Assembly: GCA_013177795.1 (NCBI GenBank)
Contig: JABLXY010000001.1
Location: forward strand, 434,001-498,000
Reading direction: 5' to 3'
Source of the DNA: Syntrophaceae bacterium
GTDB taxonomy: Bacteria; Desulfobacterota; Syntrophia; Syntrophales; UBA2192
Length of the DNA: 64,000 nt
A model generated the notes under the pieces. The model did no database searches. It was not told the origin of the DNA and was given only the letters and a program-made list of their open reading frames with translations. Position 1 is the first letter of the stretch; the number at the start of each line of letters is the position of its first letter. Both the position numbers and the translations under genes were made by a program. Of the stretch, positions 54,243-63,701 are shown piece by piece.

Positions 54243-56159
54243 ATGTTCATAGAACCTCCGCAGGGGAAAAAGCCGAAGCCCGAGCAGAACGACCCCTCGG
54301 GCAAGCCCCTGAAGTTCGTCACGCCCGAACTGCTGACCGCGATGCTCCACAAGGCGACCGTTTACCGTCCGCTGGTCGTTATCGATTGCCATATGCACAT
54401 CCAGAGCGGCAACTGCGCAACCCTGCCGTTTCTCTGGAAGCAGACGGGGCCCCTCGAGGTGGTCCGTCCCGGGCGGAAGATGATAATTCCCCTGGGCATT
54501 CTGTTCAAAGACGTCATCCCCGGCACGATGCAGTACTTCGTCAGCAAGGAGGGCGAGGGCGGGCAGAACGCCACGGAGCTGCAGAAAGAGCTCTACCGGC
54601 GGCACAAGTTCCGGGACACGAACGAGGTGGCGAAGAACAGCACGTTCGCAATCGGGAAGATGTTCGCAGGAAACAGGATGAAGGATGTCATCGAAGACCT
54701 GCAAAAGGACCCGTTTTACAAGGATGTCTCCCCGCTGACGTTTTGCTGCGTCGTCCTGACCATGGACATGGAGTACGCCCACCTCGACGGCTACTACGGC
54801 ATCCGGGTCTGCAATCCCATCTACGACAAAGACGACCCCGGGATGGAGAAAGACCCCGTCGACTACTGGCACCCCCTCCACGGCGGGTTCCTGAGGAAGG
54901 ATGACCGCACCGGGGACAGGACCTACGTCGAGCGGGAGAAGCGCATCAAGTCCCTCGCCCAGCGCGGCGGGGACGGCAGGGCCATCGCCGGGCACGACGG
55001 CCGGCTGCCCTCCCTCGTGGGCGACGTGACAAAAGACAGATTCGACGAGCTCGAGCGCCCCTTGAAAGAGCTCGGGATACCGGGCATTTGCTTCGACGAC
55101 CGTGGCCACGAGCAGCGGGTGATCGTCGATGCCCGCGTGAAGCTGCTGGGCAAGGCGGAGACAAAGAAGTACGAGCCGTGGAAAAAGCAGGTGTACAACA
55201 CGGAGCTGGCGGTCATGGCCAACCCCCTGAGGCTCCTGCCCCTCTACCACTACGACCCGCGGCGCTGGCAGACGCTGGGCATGAGGGGCAACGAGTTGCC
55301 GTTTGCCCATGTTGGCACAGGAGGCCTCTTCCTGGGCTTCAAGATCTACACGGCGCAGGGCTACCGGCCCTGGGATCCCCGCCTGCCGATTCTCAAAGAC
55401 TTTTACAGGCGGTGCTGCATCGGGGAGATCCCCATCGTGAACCACTGCACGCCGGGGGGCGCGCCGACCTTCGACCTGGAAAAGTATCGCGACTTCAGCC
55501 ACCTCCGGGACACGCCGTACGACGAAGACCAGAAGAAGGCCTGCCCGGACCCTGTACAATACTTCAAGCGCCACTTCGTCTCGCCCGAGGCCTGGCGCGA
55601 GGTCCTCAACCGGGAGGTCGAGGGGACAAGTCTCAGGGGCCTGCGCCTGTGCCTGGCCCATTTCGGCGGCGAAGACGCGGAGGGCCCCGAGTGGGCAAAG
55701 CAGATCCTCTCGCTGATGCTGGACTACCCCAACGTGTACGCGGACCTTTCCTACTCCTTCGCCTCGGCGAAGTTCCGAGACTACTTCAAGAAAACGATCT
55801 ACGGAAGCGCGGGCTTCGCGGAAACGATCAGGCACCGCATCCTCTTCGGCACGGACTGGTACCTCACCATGCTCGACGGGGTGGATTACCGGGAGTTTTT
55901 CGTGGAGGCCAAGAAATTCCTGGACGGCTTCGACACGAGCCTGTGGCTCCGGTTCACGCAGGCCAACCCCTACGCCTTTTTCAGAATTGACGGCCAGATC
56001 AGGCGGATAGCGGAAAATATTATCAAGAAAAGAAAAGACGATAGGATCAGTAAGGCTATAGGTGAGCTTAAGCAGGACGAAATCAATCAAATTCAAAAGG
56101 AAGCCGAATGGATCGAGAAGGCAAACGGGCCTTACAGGAACTACGAGGAGACGCGATGA
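54243..56159 (+). CDS. Amidohydrolase-fold protein, candidate T6SS effector
   Basis: 638 residues, no signal peptide. HxH motif VIDCHMHI (H50, H52), then HCTPGG (H401), LAHFGG (H473) and LFGTDWY (D538), in the order expected for the metal site of an amidohydrolase-superfamily TIM barrel (related to Amidohydro_2). A large insertion separates the HxH strand from the rest, and a charged helical tail ends the protein. The gene follows the PAAR-like gene by 12 nt and overlaps the next by 4 bp, the usual place for a spike-delivered effector. Whether it hydrolyses a cell-wall, nucleotide or other substrate cannot be told. A housekeeping metabolic enzyme is the main alternative. Confidence 0.7.
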   Translation: MFIEPPQGKKPKPEQNDPSGKPLKFVTPELLTAMLHKATVYRPLVVIDCHMHIQSGNCATLPFLWKQTGPLEVVRPGRKMIIPLGILFKDVIPGTMQYFVSKEGEGGQNATELQKELYRRHKFRDTNEVAKNSTFAIGKMFAGNRMKDVIEDLQKDPFYKDVSPLTFCCVVLTMDMEYAHLDGYYGIRVCNPIYDKDDPGMEKDPVDYWHPLHGGFLRKDDRTGDRTYVEREKRIKSLAQRGGDGRAIAGHDGRLPSLVGDVTKDRFDELERPLKELGIPGICFDDRGHEQRVIVDARVKLLGKAETKKYEPWKKQVYNTELAVMANPLRLLPLYHYDPRRWQTLGMRGNELPFAHVGTGGLFLGFKIYTAQGYRPWDPRLPILKDFYRRCCIGEIPIVNHCTPGGAPTFDLEKYRDFSHLRDTPYDEDQKKACPDPVQYFKRHFVSPEAWREVLNREVEGTSLRGLRLCLAHFGGEDAEGPEWAKQILSLMLDYPNVYADLSYSFASAKFRDYFKKTIYGSAGFAETIRHRILFGTDWYLTMLDGVDYREFFVEAKKFLDGFDTSLWLRFTQANPYAFFRIDGQIRRIAENIIKKRKDDRISKAIGELKQDEINQIQKEAEWIEKANGPYRNYEETR

Positions 56160-57376
56160 GAGATCTTTGTGTCTACAAACGAGTCCGGCCCGCTGTGCTG
56201 ACGCTGGCCGTCATGCTGTGCCTGTGTTCAACCGCTGCCGAGGGAGGCGACAAGAAGATGGAGACGCTCTACGATACCAAAGGTGCGGCGACGCTGGCGC
56301 CCCAGGTCTTCAGGACCGGCCGGGTCAACGGCTTTGCCCTGTTCCCGGTGCCTCAGGACAACACCGTGGGCACCAACGACCTGGACAACGCCATCACCCT
56401 GATCTCCTTTCCCAGGGGCAGGATCGCCTACGAGCGGCATTTCAGGAATATCTTTGACGACATCGGGGGGGGCGGCATCTACCTGCCGGTCATCGACGGG
56501 GACACGATCGGCTTCGGCCAGACACGGGTGTTTCATCTCTACAACTTCAGGACGCGAAGTCACAGGGAATACCGGATCGCATTTTCCGTCGAAAAGACGA
56601 TCATCAAGATTGCCACGGCCGATGCCGCGCGGCGGCGGTTCATCTTCGAGCTCGAGGCGATGAACCCCCGCTCGGAGGACCCCTGGGACGTCGCCTTCAG
56701 CCTGCACCTGATGGATCTCAGCGGCAGGGAGCCCAAGACGTTAAAGACGATGCCCTTGCCGATCAGTTCAATCTGGGCCGCGGCCTACGGCAGGGTCTTC
56801 CTGTGGGACTTCCGCAGAGGGGAAATCTCGGTTTACGACATGAACCTCGAGCCCACCCGGCACCCGCTGGGGGACGCTATCGCTCGGAACAGAGGCAGCC
56901 TGAGTTTTACACGTTTGGAGGCCCACCCTTTTCTGCCCTTCGCCATACTCTATGGAGGCAAGTACGCAGAGACCATACTGATCTGGGGAGCAGGCAGGGA
57001 CAACTCACCCCGTGCGCTTGTGGACAACGGTACACACTTCTCCTTCTCCCCCGACGGCAAGTGGGTGACGTTCATGAAGAAAGAATTCTCTCCCCGGAGG
57101 GAGCTGACCTACCTCATGCCCGTCTCGGAGAGGTACCCCTATTTCCTGGGGACGCCGATCCAGCTGGCGGTCAATTCCTTCGACATCGGGTATTTCGCCT
57201 GGACGAAGAACCCCGTGAGCTTTGTGGGTTCGGGCTTGAGAGAGCTCTACCGCTGGGAACTGACCAACGAGGCGCACCCTGAGAGCGACCGGGCCACCTT
57301 CCATGACTACATCGTGGAGCGGGACCTCGAGCGCCTCGCCCGGGACAAGAAGCAGGGCCTGGGAAAAGAGAAGTGA
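56156..57376 (+). CDS. Exported propeller-like protein, possible immunity/partner of the amidohydrolase
   Basis: 406 residues from the ATG at 56156 (ATGA overlap with the previous stop). A signal peptide or lipoprotein-like start (VLTLAVMLCLCSTAAEGG; Cys at C24-C26 region) precedes repeated beta blades with WDxxx-type ends (FALFPVPQDNTV, VFHLYNFRTRSHREYRIA, RVFLWDFRRGEISVYDM, HFSFSPDGKWVTFMKK), suggesting a beta-propeller. Coupling to the putative effector gene suggests a periplasmic immunity or substrate-recognition protein. No immunity family is recognised, so this is inference from position. Confidence 0.6.
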   Translation: MRDLCVYKRVRPAVLTLAVMLCLCSTAAEGGDKKMETLYDTKGAATLAPQVFRTGRVNGFALFPVPQDNTVGTNDLDNAITLISFPRGRIAYERHFRNIFDDIGGGGIYLPVIDGDTIGFGQTRVFHLYNFRTRSHREYRIAFSVEKTIIKIATADAARRRFIFELEAMNPRSEDPWDVAFSLHLMDLSGREPKTLKTMPLPISSIWAAAYGRVFLWDFRRGEISVYDMNLEPTRHPLGDAIARNRGSLSFTRLEAHPFLPFAILYGGKYAETILIWGAGRDNSPRALVDNGTHFSFSPDGKWVTFMKKEFSPRRELTYLMPVSERYPYFLGTPIQLAVNSFDIGYFAWTKNPVSFVGSGLRELYRWELTNEAHPESDRATFHDYIVERDLERLARDKKQGLGKEK

Positions 57377-57390
57377 GGGGGCAATGAAAA

Positions 57391-57420
57391 GGGGGGCGGA
57401 AGTGAAATCTTCCGCCCCCC
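57391..57420. terminator. Bidirectional-type hairpin between the T6SS cluster and pgk
   Basis: GGGGGGCGGAAG (57391-57402) and CTTCCGCCCCCC (57409-57420) form a perfect 12-bp stem with a 6-nt loop. AAAA precedes it (T4 on the minus strand). It lies 14 nt after the propeller-like gene's stop and 17 nt from the pgk stop, so it can end transcription of either. Confidence 0.7.
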
Positions 57421-57437
57421 GAGGATCAATCACCGGA

Positions 57438-58622
57438 TCACCCGCAGGTCTTCAGGGCCTTGACGGCCGGCAGTTCCTTGCCCTCGAGCAGCTCCAGGAA
57501 GGCGCCGCCCCCCGTGGAGATGTAGGACATGTTGTCCCGCTCGCCCGCCTTGTCGATGGCCACGTCAGTGTCCCCGCCCCCGACGATGGAGAGCGCGTAG
57601 GAGTTGGCGACGCTGTGGGCCAGCGCCGAGGTGCCCCGGCTGAAGGCGTCGATCTCGAAGACGCCCATGGGCCCGTTCCACACGATGGTCTTCGCGTTGC
57701 TGAGGGCCTCCGTGAACAGGGTGATCGTGGCGGGCCCGATGTCGAGCCCCATCCACTGCGGGTTGATCTCCTGCACGGGGACGATCTTGGTCTCCGCATC
57801 AGCCTCCCGGCTCTCGGCGATGACGCAGTCGACGGGCAGGTAGACCTTCACGCCGAGCTTCTTTGCGTTTTCCAGGACCTCGCGGGCCTTGTCGATGAGC
57901 TCGGGCTCGACGATGGACTTCCCGACCTCAAAGCCCTGCGCCTTGAGGAAGGTGAAGGCCATGCCTCCGCCGATGATGATCTTGTTGACCCGCTTGATCA
58001 GGTTGGCCAGGGCCTCGAGCTTGCCCGAGACCTTCGAGCCCCCGACGATGGCCACGAGCGGCCTGGCGGGCTTTTCGAGGGCCTTGCTGAAGTAGGTGAG
58101 CTCCTTCTTCATGAGGAACCCCGCCCCGCACTCCTTGACGTACTTTGTCACGCCCACATTGGAGGCATGGCTGCGGTGGGCGTTGCCGAAGGCGTCGTCG
58201 ATGTAGACGTCGGCGAGGCTTGCCAGCTCCTTGGCGAACTCGTCGTCGTTCTTCTCCTCCCGGGGGTCGAAGCGGAGGTTTTCCAGCATGACTACGTCGC
58301 CCGGCTTCATGGCGTCGACGGTCTTGCGCACCTCGGGCCCTACGACCTCCTTCGTGAGGGTCACGTTCTTTCCGAGCAGCCGCGAGAGGCGCTTGGCCAC
58401 GGGGGCCAGGCTCATCTTCTCGACGACCTTGCCCTTCGGCCTTCCGAGATGGGAGGCGATGATGACCTTGGCGTTTTCGTCGAGGGCGTAGTTGATGGTT
58501 GGCAGGACGGAGCGGATGCGCGTGTCATCGGTGATGTTCTGGTTGGCATCGAGGGGGACGTTGAAGTCGAACCGGAACAGCACCCGTTTCCCCTTGAGAT
58601 CCATCTCATCGATATACTTCAT
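57438..58622 (-). CDS. pgk: Phosphoglycerate kinase
   Basis: 394 residues. [137 protein letters not shown] and GGGDTDVA are all intact. It catalyses the ATP-yielding step of glycolysis or its reverse in gluconeogenesis. No gap gene is adjacent. Confidence 0.98.
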   Translation of the reverse strand: MKYIDEMDLKGKRVLFRFDFNVPLDANQNITDDTRIRSVLPTINYALDENAKVIIASHLGRPKGKVVEKMSLAPVAKRLSRLLGKNVTLTKEVVGPEVRKTVDAMKPGDVVMLENLRFDPREEKNDDEFAKELASLADVYIDDAFGNAHRSHASNVGVTKYVKECGAGFLMKKELTYFSKALEKPARPLVAIVGGSKVSGKLEALANLIKRVNKIIIGGGMAFTFLKAQGFEVGKSIVEPELIDKAREVLENAKKLGVKVYLPVDCVIAESREADAETKIVPVQEINPQWMGLDIGPATITLFTEALSNAKTIVWNGPMGVFEIDAFSRGTSALAHSVANSYALSIVGGGDTDVAIDKAGERDNMSYISTGGGAFLELLEGKELPAVKALKTCG

Positions 58623-58742
58623 GCTTTCACCTCTCCCGCTATCGTTGAGGGGCGCCTTTGCCCCCTTTGGCTCAGGGTCCGGGGCCGTTCATGTATAGCC
58701 CAGCCGTCCCTTGAAATCAAGGGCCTTTTGCTCTCTTTTGTA

Positions 58743-58771
58743 TTGAAAAAAACGGCAGGAAATGATATCAG
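58743..58771 (+). promoter_or_regulatory. Possible promoter of the carboxyltransferase gene
   Basis: TTGAAA (58743-58748) and TATCAG (58766-58771) with a 17-nt spacer lie about 70 nt upstream of the start at 58840. The -10 match is poor; low confidence. Confidence 0.3.
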
Positions 58772-58839
58772 GCGGCGGGCTCGAAAGAGATGGAAATGTC
58801 GGATTTTCGACCACACCAGAGACAGGGAGAGACAGAGAC

Positions 58840-60393
58840 ATGGGACTGACGGAAGACAGAATCAAGGCATTCGAAGCGAAACGGGAACAACTCATGCAAC
58901 AGGGCGGCGAGGCCGCCATCAAGAAGCAGCACGAATCGGGCAAGATGACGGCCCGCGAGCGCCTGCTCAAGCTCTATGACGCGGGCACGTTCCATGAAGT
59001 GCAGCTCTTCGTCGAGAAGCGATCCACCCTGTTCGGGCTCGGCGACAAGCAGATCAACGCCGACGCCGTCGTCTGCGGCTTCGGCAACGTCAACGGGCGC
59101 ACCGTCTTCGCCGCCGCCCAGGACTTCACAAGCGCCGGCGGCAGCCTCGGGGAGATGCACGCCCGAAAGATCTGGAAGGTCATGGACATGGCCAAGGACG
59201 CCAAGAAGCCCTTCATCGCACTCAACGACTCCGGCGGCGCCCGAATCCAGGAAGGCGTGCCCGCCCTGGAGGGCTACGGCGGGATCTTCTACCGCAACTC
59301 GATCTGCTCGGGGTACATCCCCCAGATCACGGCCATCATGGGACCCACGGCGGGGGGCGCCGTCTACTCGCCGGCCCTGACGGACTGGGTCTTCATGGTC
59401 AAAGGCACGAGCTACATGTACATCACGGGCCCCGACGTCATCAAGGCCGTCATCGGCGAGGAAGTCACCCACGACGAGCTGGGCGGCCCCATGGCCCACG
59501 CCTCCAAGAGCGGCGTGTGCCACTTCGTCGCCGAGAACGACGCGGACTGCATCGCGCAGATCCAGACCCTGCTGGGCTACCTGCCCGACAACTGCCACGA
59601 GATGCCCCCGGTTGTCTCCAGCACCGACACCCCGGACCGCGACTGCCCGGAGCTCGACAAGATCATCCCCGACCGTGCCACCCGCGGCTACGACATGAAG
59701 AAGGTCGTGGCGGCCGTGGCCGACAACGGCGTTTTCTTCGAGCCCCACGCCAACTGGGCGAAGAACATGTTCGTCTGCTTCATCCGCATCATGGGGCAGA
59801 CCGTGGGCGTCATCGCCAACAACCCGCAGTTCGGCGGCGGGGTCCTCGACGTCAACGCCTCCGACAAGGCCTCGCGATTCATCCGGTTCTGCGACGCCTT
59901 CAATATCCCGCTGCTGACCTTCGCCGACGTGCCCGGCTACATGCCCGGCACGCACCAGGAGTGGAACGGCATCATCAGCCACGGGGCGAAGCTCCTGCAC
60001 GCTTACTCCGAGGCCACGGTGCCCAAGTTCACCGTCGTGACCCGCAAGGATTACGGCGGGGCCTACATCGGGATGTGCAGCAAGCAGCTGGGCGCCGACT
60101 ACGTGATGGCCTGGCCCTCGGCCGAGATCGCCGTCATGGGCGCCGCAGGGGCCTGCAACATCATCTACCGCCGCGAGATCGCCACGGCCCCGGACCCCGA
60201 GGCCAAGCGGGCCGAGCTGATCGCCGCCTACGAGGAGCAGTTCAACAACCCCTACTTCGCGGCCAAGATGGGCATCATCGAGGAGATCATCGCCCCCCGC
60301 GAGACGCGCAAGCGCATCGTGGCCCTGCTCGAGGCCTACAAGGACAAGGAGCAGAGCCTGCCCGACAAGAAGCACAACAACATCCCGCTGTAA
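58840..60393 (+). CDS. Acyl-CoA carboxylase, carboxyltransferase (beta) subunit
   Basis: 517 residues from the ATG at 58840. A two-crotonase-fold carboxyltransferase with ARERLLKLYDAGTFHEV, LNDSGGARIQEGVPALEGYGGIF, AIMGPTAGGAVYSPALTDWVFMVKGTSYMYITGP, ANNPQFGGGVLDVNASDKASRFIRFCDAFNIPLLTF, GAKLLHAYSEATVPKFTVVTRKDYGGAYIGMCSKQLGAD and WPSAEIAVMGA. It matches propionyl-CoA carboxylase beta and the alpha subunits of methylmalonyl/glutaconyl-CoA decarboxylases. No biotin carboxylase, biotin carrier or membrane decarboxylase gene is adjacent, so carboxylase versus Na+-pumping decarboxylase cannot be decided. It stands alone between divergent pgk and a terminator hairpin. Confidence 0.93.
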   Translation: MGLTEDRIKAFEAKREQLMQQGGEAAIKKQHESGKMTARERLLKLYDAGTFHEVQLFVEKRSTLFGLGDKQINADAVVCGFGNVNGRTVFAAAQDFTSAGGSLGEMHARKIWKVMDMAKDAKKPFIALNDSGGARIQEGVPALEGYGGIFYRNSICSGYIPQITAIMGPTAGGAVYSPALTDWVFMVKGTSYMYITGPDVIKAVIGEEVTHDELGGPMAHASKSGVCHFVAENDADCIAQIQTLLGYLPDNCHEMPPVVSSTDTPDRDCPELDKIIPDRATRGYDMKKVVAAVADNGVFFEPHANWAKNMFVCFIRIMGQTVGVIANNPQFGGGVLDVNASDKASRFIRFCDAFNIPLLTFADVPGYMPGTHQEWNGIISHGAKLLHAYSEATVPKFTVVTRKDYGGAYIGMCSKQLGADYVMAWPSAEIAVMGAAGACNIIYRREIATAPDPEAKRAELIAAYEEQFNNPYFAAKMGIIEEIIAPRETRKRIVALLEAYKDKEQSLPDKKHNNIPL

Positions 60394-60415
60394 CCTGCTG
60401 AAGACGCCAGACAGA

Positions 60416-60445
60416 AACGGGGGAGCCGGCATCGGCTCCCCCGTT
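60416..60445. terminator. Hairpin after the carboxyltransferase gene
   Basis: AACGGGGGAGCC (60416-60427) pairs perfectly with GGCTCCCCCGTT (60434-60445) around a 6-nt loop. The downstream T-run is weak, so it is a stable but non-canonical terminator, lying between convergent genes. Confidence 0.55.
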
Positions 60446-60474
60446 CCCGTTTCACCCGCCGTGAAGGCGCCGGA

Positions 60475-60969
60475 TCAGTACCGGGCGCTCCACTTTTCCC
60501 CCGCGGGGTACCACGAGGCACTCCCGTTCGTCAGGGTTCTCGCCGCGGGGTTGACGGTGGCCTTGTAGGTCCCGTTCAGGTTCTGTCTCTTCAGCACGAC
60601 CTCGTTGGTCGCCTTGTTCCAGGACTGCAGGGTGATGACGTCCTGGGCCTGGGAGCCGTTGGTGTGGCGCCATTTCGCGTCGAACACGTTGGTCCCCGCC
60701 CGGCGCGTCCACGTACCGCTCCAGCCGCAGCACTCCTGCACCTGCCAGACCGAGCCGAGCGAGAGGAGATCGGCGGTCGTGGCGCCGGCCGTGCGCCCCG
60801 TGAGACTCCCGACAGGGCCCTTGGGGTCGTCTGCGGGGTTCACGGGGGGCGTCTGCATCCGCGCCCCCATGGGGGTCTTGGTATCCTGGGCGGTTTGTGC
60901 CGCCGCAAGGGTGCCGCTCAAGAGGATCGTCAGGACGGTCAACACGGAAATCATCACTCGAGCTCTCAT
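60475..60969 (-). CDS. Secreted protein of unknown function
   Basis: 164 residues from the ATG at 60969 with GAGGAGG upstream. A signal peptide (VMISVLTVLTILLSGTLAAA) is followed by a Trp-rich beta region (VWQVQECCGWSGTWTRRAGTNVFDAKWRH, then VITLQSWNKATNEVVLKRQ, TYKATVNPAARTLTNGSASWYPAGEKW). The pattern suggests a small beta-sheet domain of 6-8 strands with an adjacent CC pair. No family is recognised. It stands between the carboxyltransferase and ispF. Confidence 0.7.
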   Translation of the reverse strand: MRARVMISVLTVLTILLSGTLAAAQTAQDTKTPMGARMQTPPVNPADDPKGPVGSLTGRTAGATTADLLSLGSVWQVQECCGWSGTWTRRAGTNVFDAKWRHTNGSQAQDVITLQSWNKATNEVVLKRQNLNGTYKATVNPAARTLTNGSASWYPAGEKWSARY

Positions 60970-61045
60970 GCATACCTCCTCAAAATGGTTGGGTACGAAC
61001 ACTCCGGTGGAATCCGCCGCCGCAGACGTTAAGTCCATTCAAATC

Positions 61046-61537
61046 CTAGGCCACTTCGTCCGCGCCGACCCTCGCCAGGGTGACGACGGCAAAGGCCGCG
61101 ACCCCTTCCCCGCGGCCGATGAAGCCCATCTTCTCGTTCGTCTTGGCCTTCACGCTGACGCGCGAGGGCTCCGTACCGAGTACCTTGGCGATGTTTCGCC
61201 GCATTTCCTCGACGAACGGGGCGAGTTTCGGCATCTCCAGGACGACCGTGGAGTCCACGTTGTTGACGGCATAGCCGCGGTGAACGGCCATCTCCGCGGC
61301 ACGCTTGAGGATGACGAGGCTGGAGATGCCCTTGAGGCGCGGGTCGGTGTCCGGGAAGTGCCTGCCGATGTCGCCCTCCCCCAGGGCCCCGATGATGGCG
61401 TCGACGACGGCATGGATCAGGACGTCGGCATCGGAGTGACCCAGCAGGCCCCTGTCATGGCCGATCTCCACGCCGCCGATGAGCAGGCGGCGCCCCTCGG
61501 CGAAGCGATGACTGTCATAGCCGAACCCCACTCTCAT
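61046..61537 (-). CDS. ispF: 2-C-methyl-D-erythritol 2,4-cyclodiphosphate synthase
   Basis: 163 residues. GFGYDSHRFAEGRRLLIGGVEI, GHSDADVLIHAVVDAIIGAL, GDIGRHFPDTDP and the tail KAKTNEKMGFIGRGEGVAAFAVVTL, including the zinc-binding DSH and H residues. Non-mevalonate isoprenoid pathway. Downstream of ispD on the same strand but not fused to it. Confidence 0.97.
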   Translation of the reverse strand: MRVGFGYDSHRFAEGRRLLIGGVEIGHDRGLLGHSDADVLIHAVVDAIIGALGEGDIGRHFPDTDPRLKGISSLVILKRAAEMAVHRGYAVNNVDSTVVLEMPKLAPFVEEMRRNIAKVLGTEPSRVSVKAKTNEKMGFIGRGEGVAAFAVVTLARVGADEVA

Positions 61538-61660
61538 GCAGGCACCACCCTTTCTGACCCGCCCGAAACCGTCCGCTCTTTTTAACTCCCGATCTTCCGG
61601 GCTTCATGAATGAAAAGCCCGATGACGCGCAAGCGGCGCTTCATCGGGTTGACTGTACCT

Positions 61661-62356
61661 TCAGACAACCGGCCGCGCGGCGAGAAGCGCCTCCGCGATC
61701 ACCAGGTCCTCGGGGGTCGTGATCTTGATGTTCCTGTAGTCCCCCGGGATCATTCGAACCGGAATCCCCAGGCGCTCGACGAGAGACGTGTCATCGGTGC
61801 CCCGGATGCCGTCGCGCACCGCCTCCCGGTGCGCCCGGTCGAGGATGGAGCGTCGAAAGGCCTGGGGGGTCTGCGTGAGCCACAGGGCGCTGCGGTCGCA
61901 GGTCCTCAAGACGCGGCCGTCCGTGGCCACTTCCTTCACGGTGTCCTTCACGGGCACCCCGACCGTCACGGCGCCTCCCTCGGCGGCCTCCCGGATGCAC
62001 CGCTCGACCAGTTCGACGGTGATCAGGGGCCGCACGGCATCGTGGACGATCACGATCTCCGCATCACCGTCGAGGGCATCGAGACCGGCCCGGACGGAGT
62101 CCTGGCGTTCGCGCCCCCCGGCGACGACGGAGGCCACTTTCTTCAGGTTCCAGGGGTCGATCACCTCGCCCCGCACCGACGCCGCGTCCTGGGGCGGCAC
62201 GACGACGTACAGCCCGTCCACGCCGGGGCACGCCTCGAGCACCTGCAGGGTGTGCACCAAGACAGGCTTGCCGGCAAGTTGAAGATACTGCTTGGAGACC
62301 TCCCGGTTCATCCGGCTTCCCGAACCCGCCGCCGGGACGATCGCAACCGTCTTCAT
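61661..62356 (-). CDS. ispD: 2-C-methyl-D-erythritol 4-phosphate cytidylyltransferase
   Basis: 231 residues. AIVPAAGSGSRMNREVSKQYLQLAGKPVLVHTLQV, VVAGGRERQDSVRAGLDAL, IVIVHDAVRPLITVELVERCI and TQTPQAFRRSILDRAHRE are IspD signatures. It makes CDP-ME from MEP and CTP. The order carD, PIN/TRAM, ispD, ispF is a frequent operon. Confidence 0.97.
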   Translation of the reverse strand: MKTVAIVPAAGSGSRMNREVSKQYLQLAGKPVLVHTLQVLEACPGVDGLYVVVPPQDAASVRGEVIDPWNLKKVASVVAGGRERQDSVRAGLDALDGDAEIVIVHDAVRPLITVELVERCIREAAEGGAVTVGVPVKDTVKEVATDGRVLRTCDRSALWLTQTPQAFRRSILDRAHREAVRDGIRGTDDTSLVERLGIPVRMIPGDYRNIKITTPEDLVIAEALLAARPVV

Positions 62357-62402
62357 CCGCTTCCCCCCCGGAACGCATGCCCTCCGTGGCGCACAAGGAA
62401 AA

Positions 62403-62433
62403 GCCCGGGGCCCTTGCGGGCGCCCGGGCTTCG
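62403..62433 (-). other. Hairpin between the PIN/TRAM gene and ispD
   Basis: AAGCCCGGG (62403-62411) pairs with CCCGGGCTT (62425-62433) around a 13-nt loop. On the minus strand TTTTCC follows the stem, so it may be a weak terminator or attenuator between two otherwise co-directional genes. Confidence 0.45.
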
Positions 62434-62443
62434 TCGACGTGAA

Positions 62444-63538
62444 TCACAACGCCTCGACGTTGTGGTATTTCTTGTCGGGGACAACGGCCTTGAGCTCCGT
62501 GAAGATCATCCGACCTGCCGTGGTCTGCAGGACGCTGGTCACGATGACCTCGAGGGTCTCGCCCAGGTGACGGCTGGCATGATCGACGATGACCATCGTG
62601 CCGTCGTCGAGATAGGCGACCCCCTGGCCGGGCTCCTTGCCTTCCTTGATCACCTTGACGACCATGAGCTCGCCGGGCAGCACGACAGGCTTCAGGGCGT
62701 TGGCCAGCTCGTTGACATTCAGGATCTTGATGCCCTGCAGCTCCGCCACCTTGTTGAGGTTGAAGTCGTTGGTGATGATCTTGCCGTTCATCTTCTTCGC
62801 GAGGGCGATGAGCTTGCCGTCCACGCCCTTGATCTTCGGGAACTCGTGATCGACGATCTCGATGCTGATGCCCGGGTTCTTCTGTATCCGGTTGAGAATG
62901 TCGAGACCCCGCCGTCCCCTCGACCGTTTCATGGAATCGGATGAATCGGCGATGTGCTGGAGCTCGTCCAGGACGAACCGCGGCACGACAAGGGTCCCTT
63001 CCATGAACCCCGTGTCGCAGATGTCGGCGATGCGGCCGTCGATGATGACGCTCGTGTCGAGAATGCGGTAATCCGACCCCCCCCGGAGCCCCTTGAAGGG
63101 GCCGAAGGCGGGCAGCGAGATCTCCTCGCTCTTCTTCGAACCGATGACGAGACCCAGATAGCCCAGGATGCTGGCCATGAGGGCGTAGATCAGGAACGCC
63201 AGTTCCTGCTGTTCCATGACGGTGAAGAACCGCAGCCCGTAGGACATCAGGATGGCGATCAGGAGCCCGATGATGGTCCCGACGACACCCCCCAGGATGA
63301 TGCGAAGCGAGAATCGCCTGATGATCTGCTCGATCTGGATGACGATGACAGCGGCAATAAAGCCCAGGAAAAGACCGATAATGGATAATTGGTATGAAGC
63401 CAGATACTTCAAGGCAATAAAATATCCACTGATCGAGCAGATGCCGATGAGCAGTGAACGAATCAGCAAACGAAAATACCCCCTTTCTACGAATTTGCGT
63501 GACAGGATTTCAAAGAACGCGCTGTCGTGACCATGCAA
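62444..63538 (-). CDS. YacL-type membrane PIN/TRAM domain protein
   Basis: 364 residues. Four N-terminal membrane helices ([85 protein letters not shown]). A PIN domain follows ([36 protein letters not shown]...[15 protein letters not shown]) with acidic nuclease residues, then a TRAM domain ([30 protein letters not shown]). A predicted membrane-bound RNase; the exact target is unknown. Part of the carD-ispDF operon. Confidence 0.93.
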   Translation of the reverse strand: MHGHDSAFFEILSRKFVERGYFRLLIRSLLIGICSISGYFIALKYLASYQLSIIGLFLGFIAAVIVIQIEQIIRRFSLRIILGGVVGTIIGLLIAILMSYGLRFFTVMEQQELAFLIYALMASILGYLGLVIGSKKSEEISLPAFGPFKGLRGGSDYRILDTSVIIDGRIADICDTGFMEGTLVVPRFVLDELQHIADSSDSMKRSRGRRGLDILNRIQKNPGISIEIVDHEFPKIKGVDGKLIALAKKMNGKIITNDFNLNKVAELQGIKILNVNELANALKPVVLPGELMVVKVIKEGKEPGQGVAYLDDGTMVIVDHASRHLGETLEVIVTSVLQTTAGRMIFTELKAVVPDKKYHNVEAL

Positions 63539-63701
63539 AAAAGCTCAGGAGAAACCGACCCGTCAGGTCCCGATCCGCCATGCCCTGACGGTGCGGGGAA
63601 CATAGTCCACCCGACCGCAGGCACACTGGATGCGGGCAGCCGGAACCCGGCGCTTCGACTTCTCAGAGCTTTCTGGGCAACGCGGCAGGGAGCGCCGTCG
63701 C

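Noticed and set aside
53511-56096. An 861-codon minus-strand frame opposite the PAAR-like and amidohydrolase genes
   Set aside because: It is antisense to genes with recognised motifs, and the sense genes overlap cleanly as an operon.
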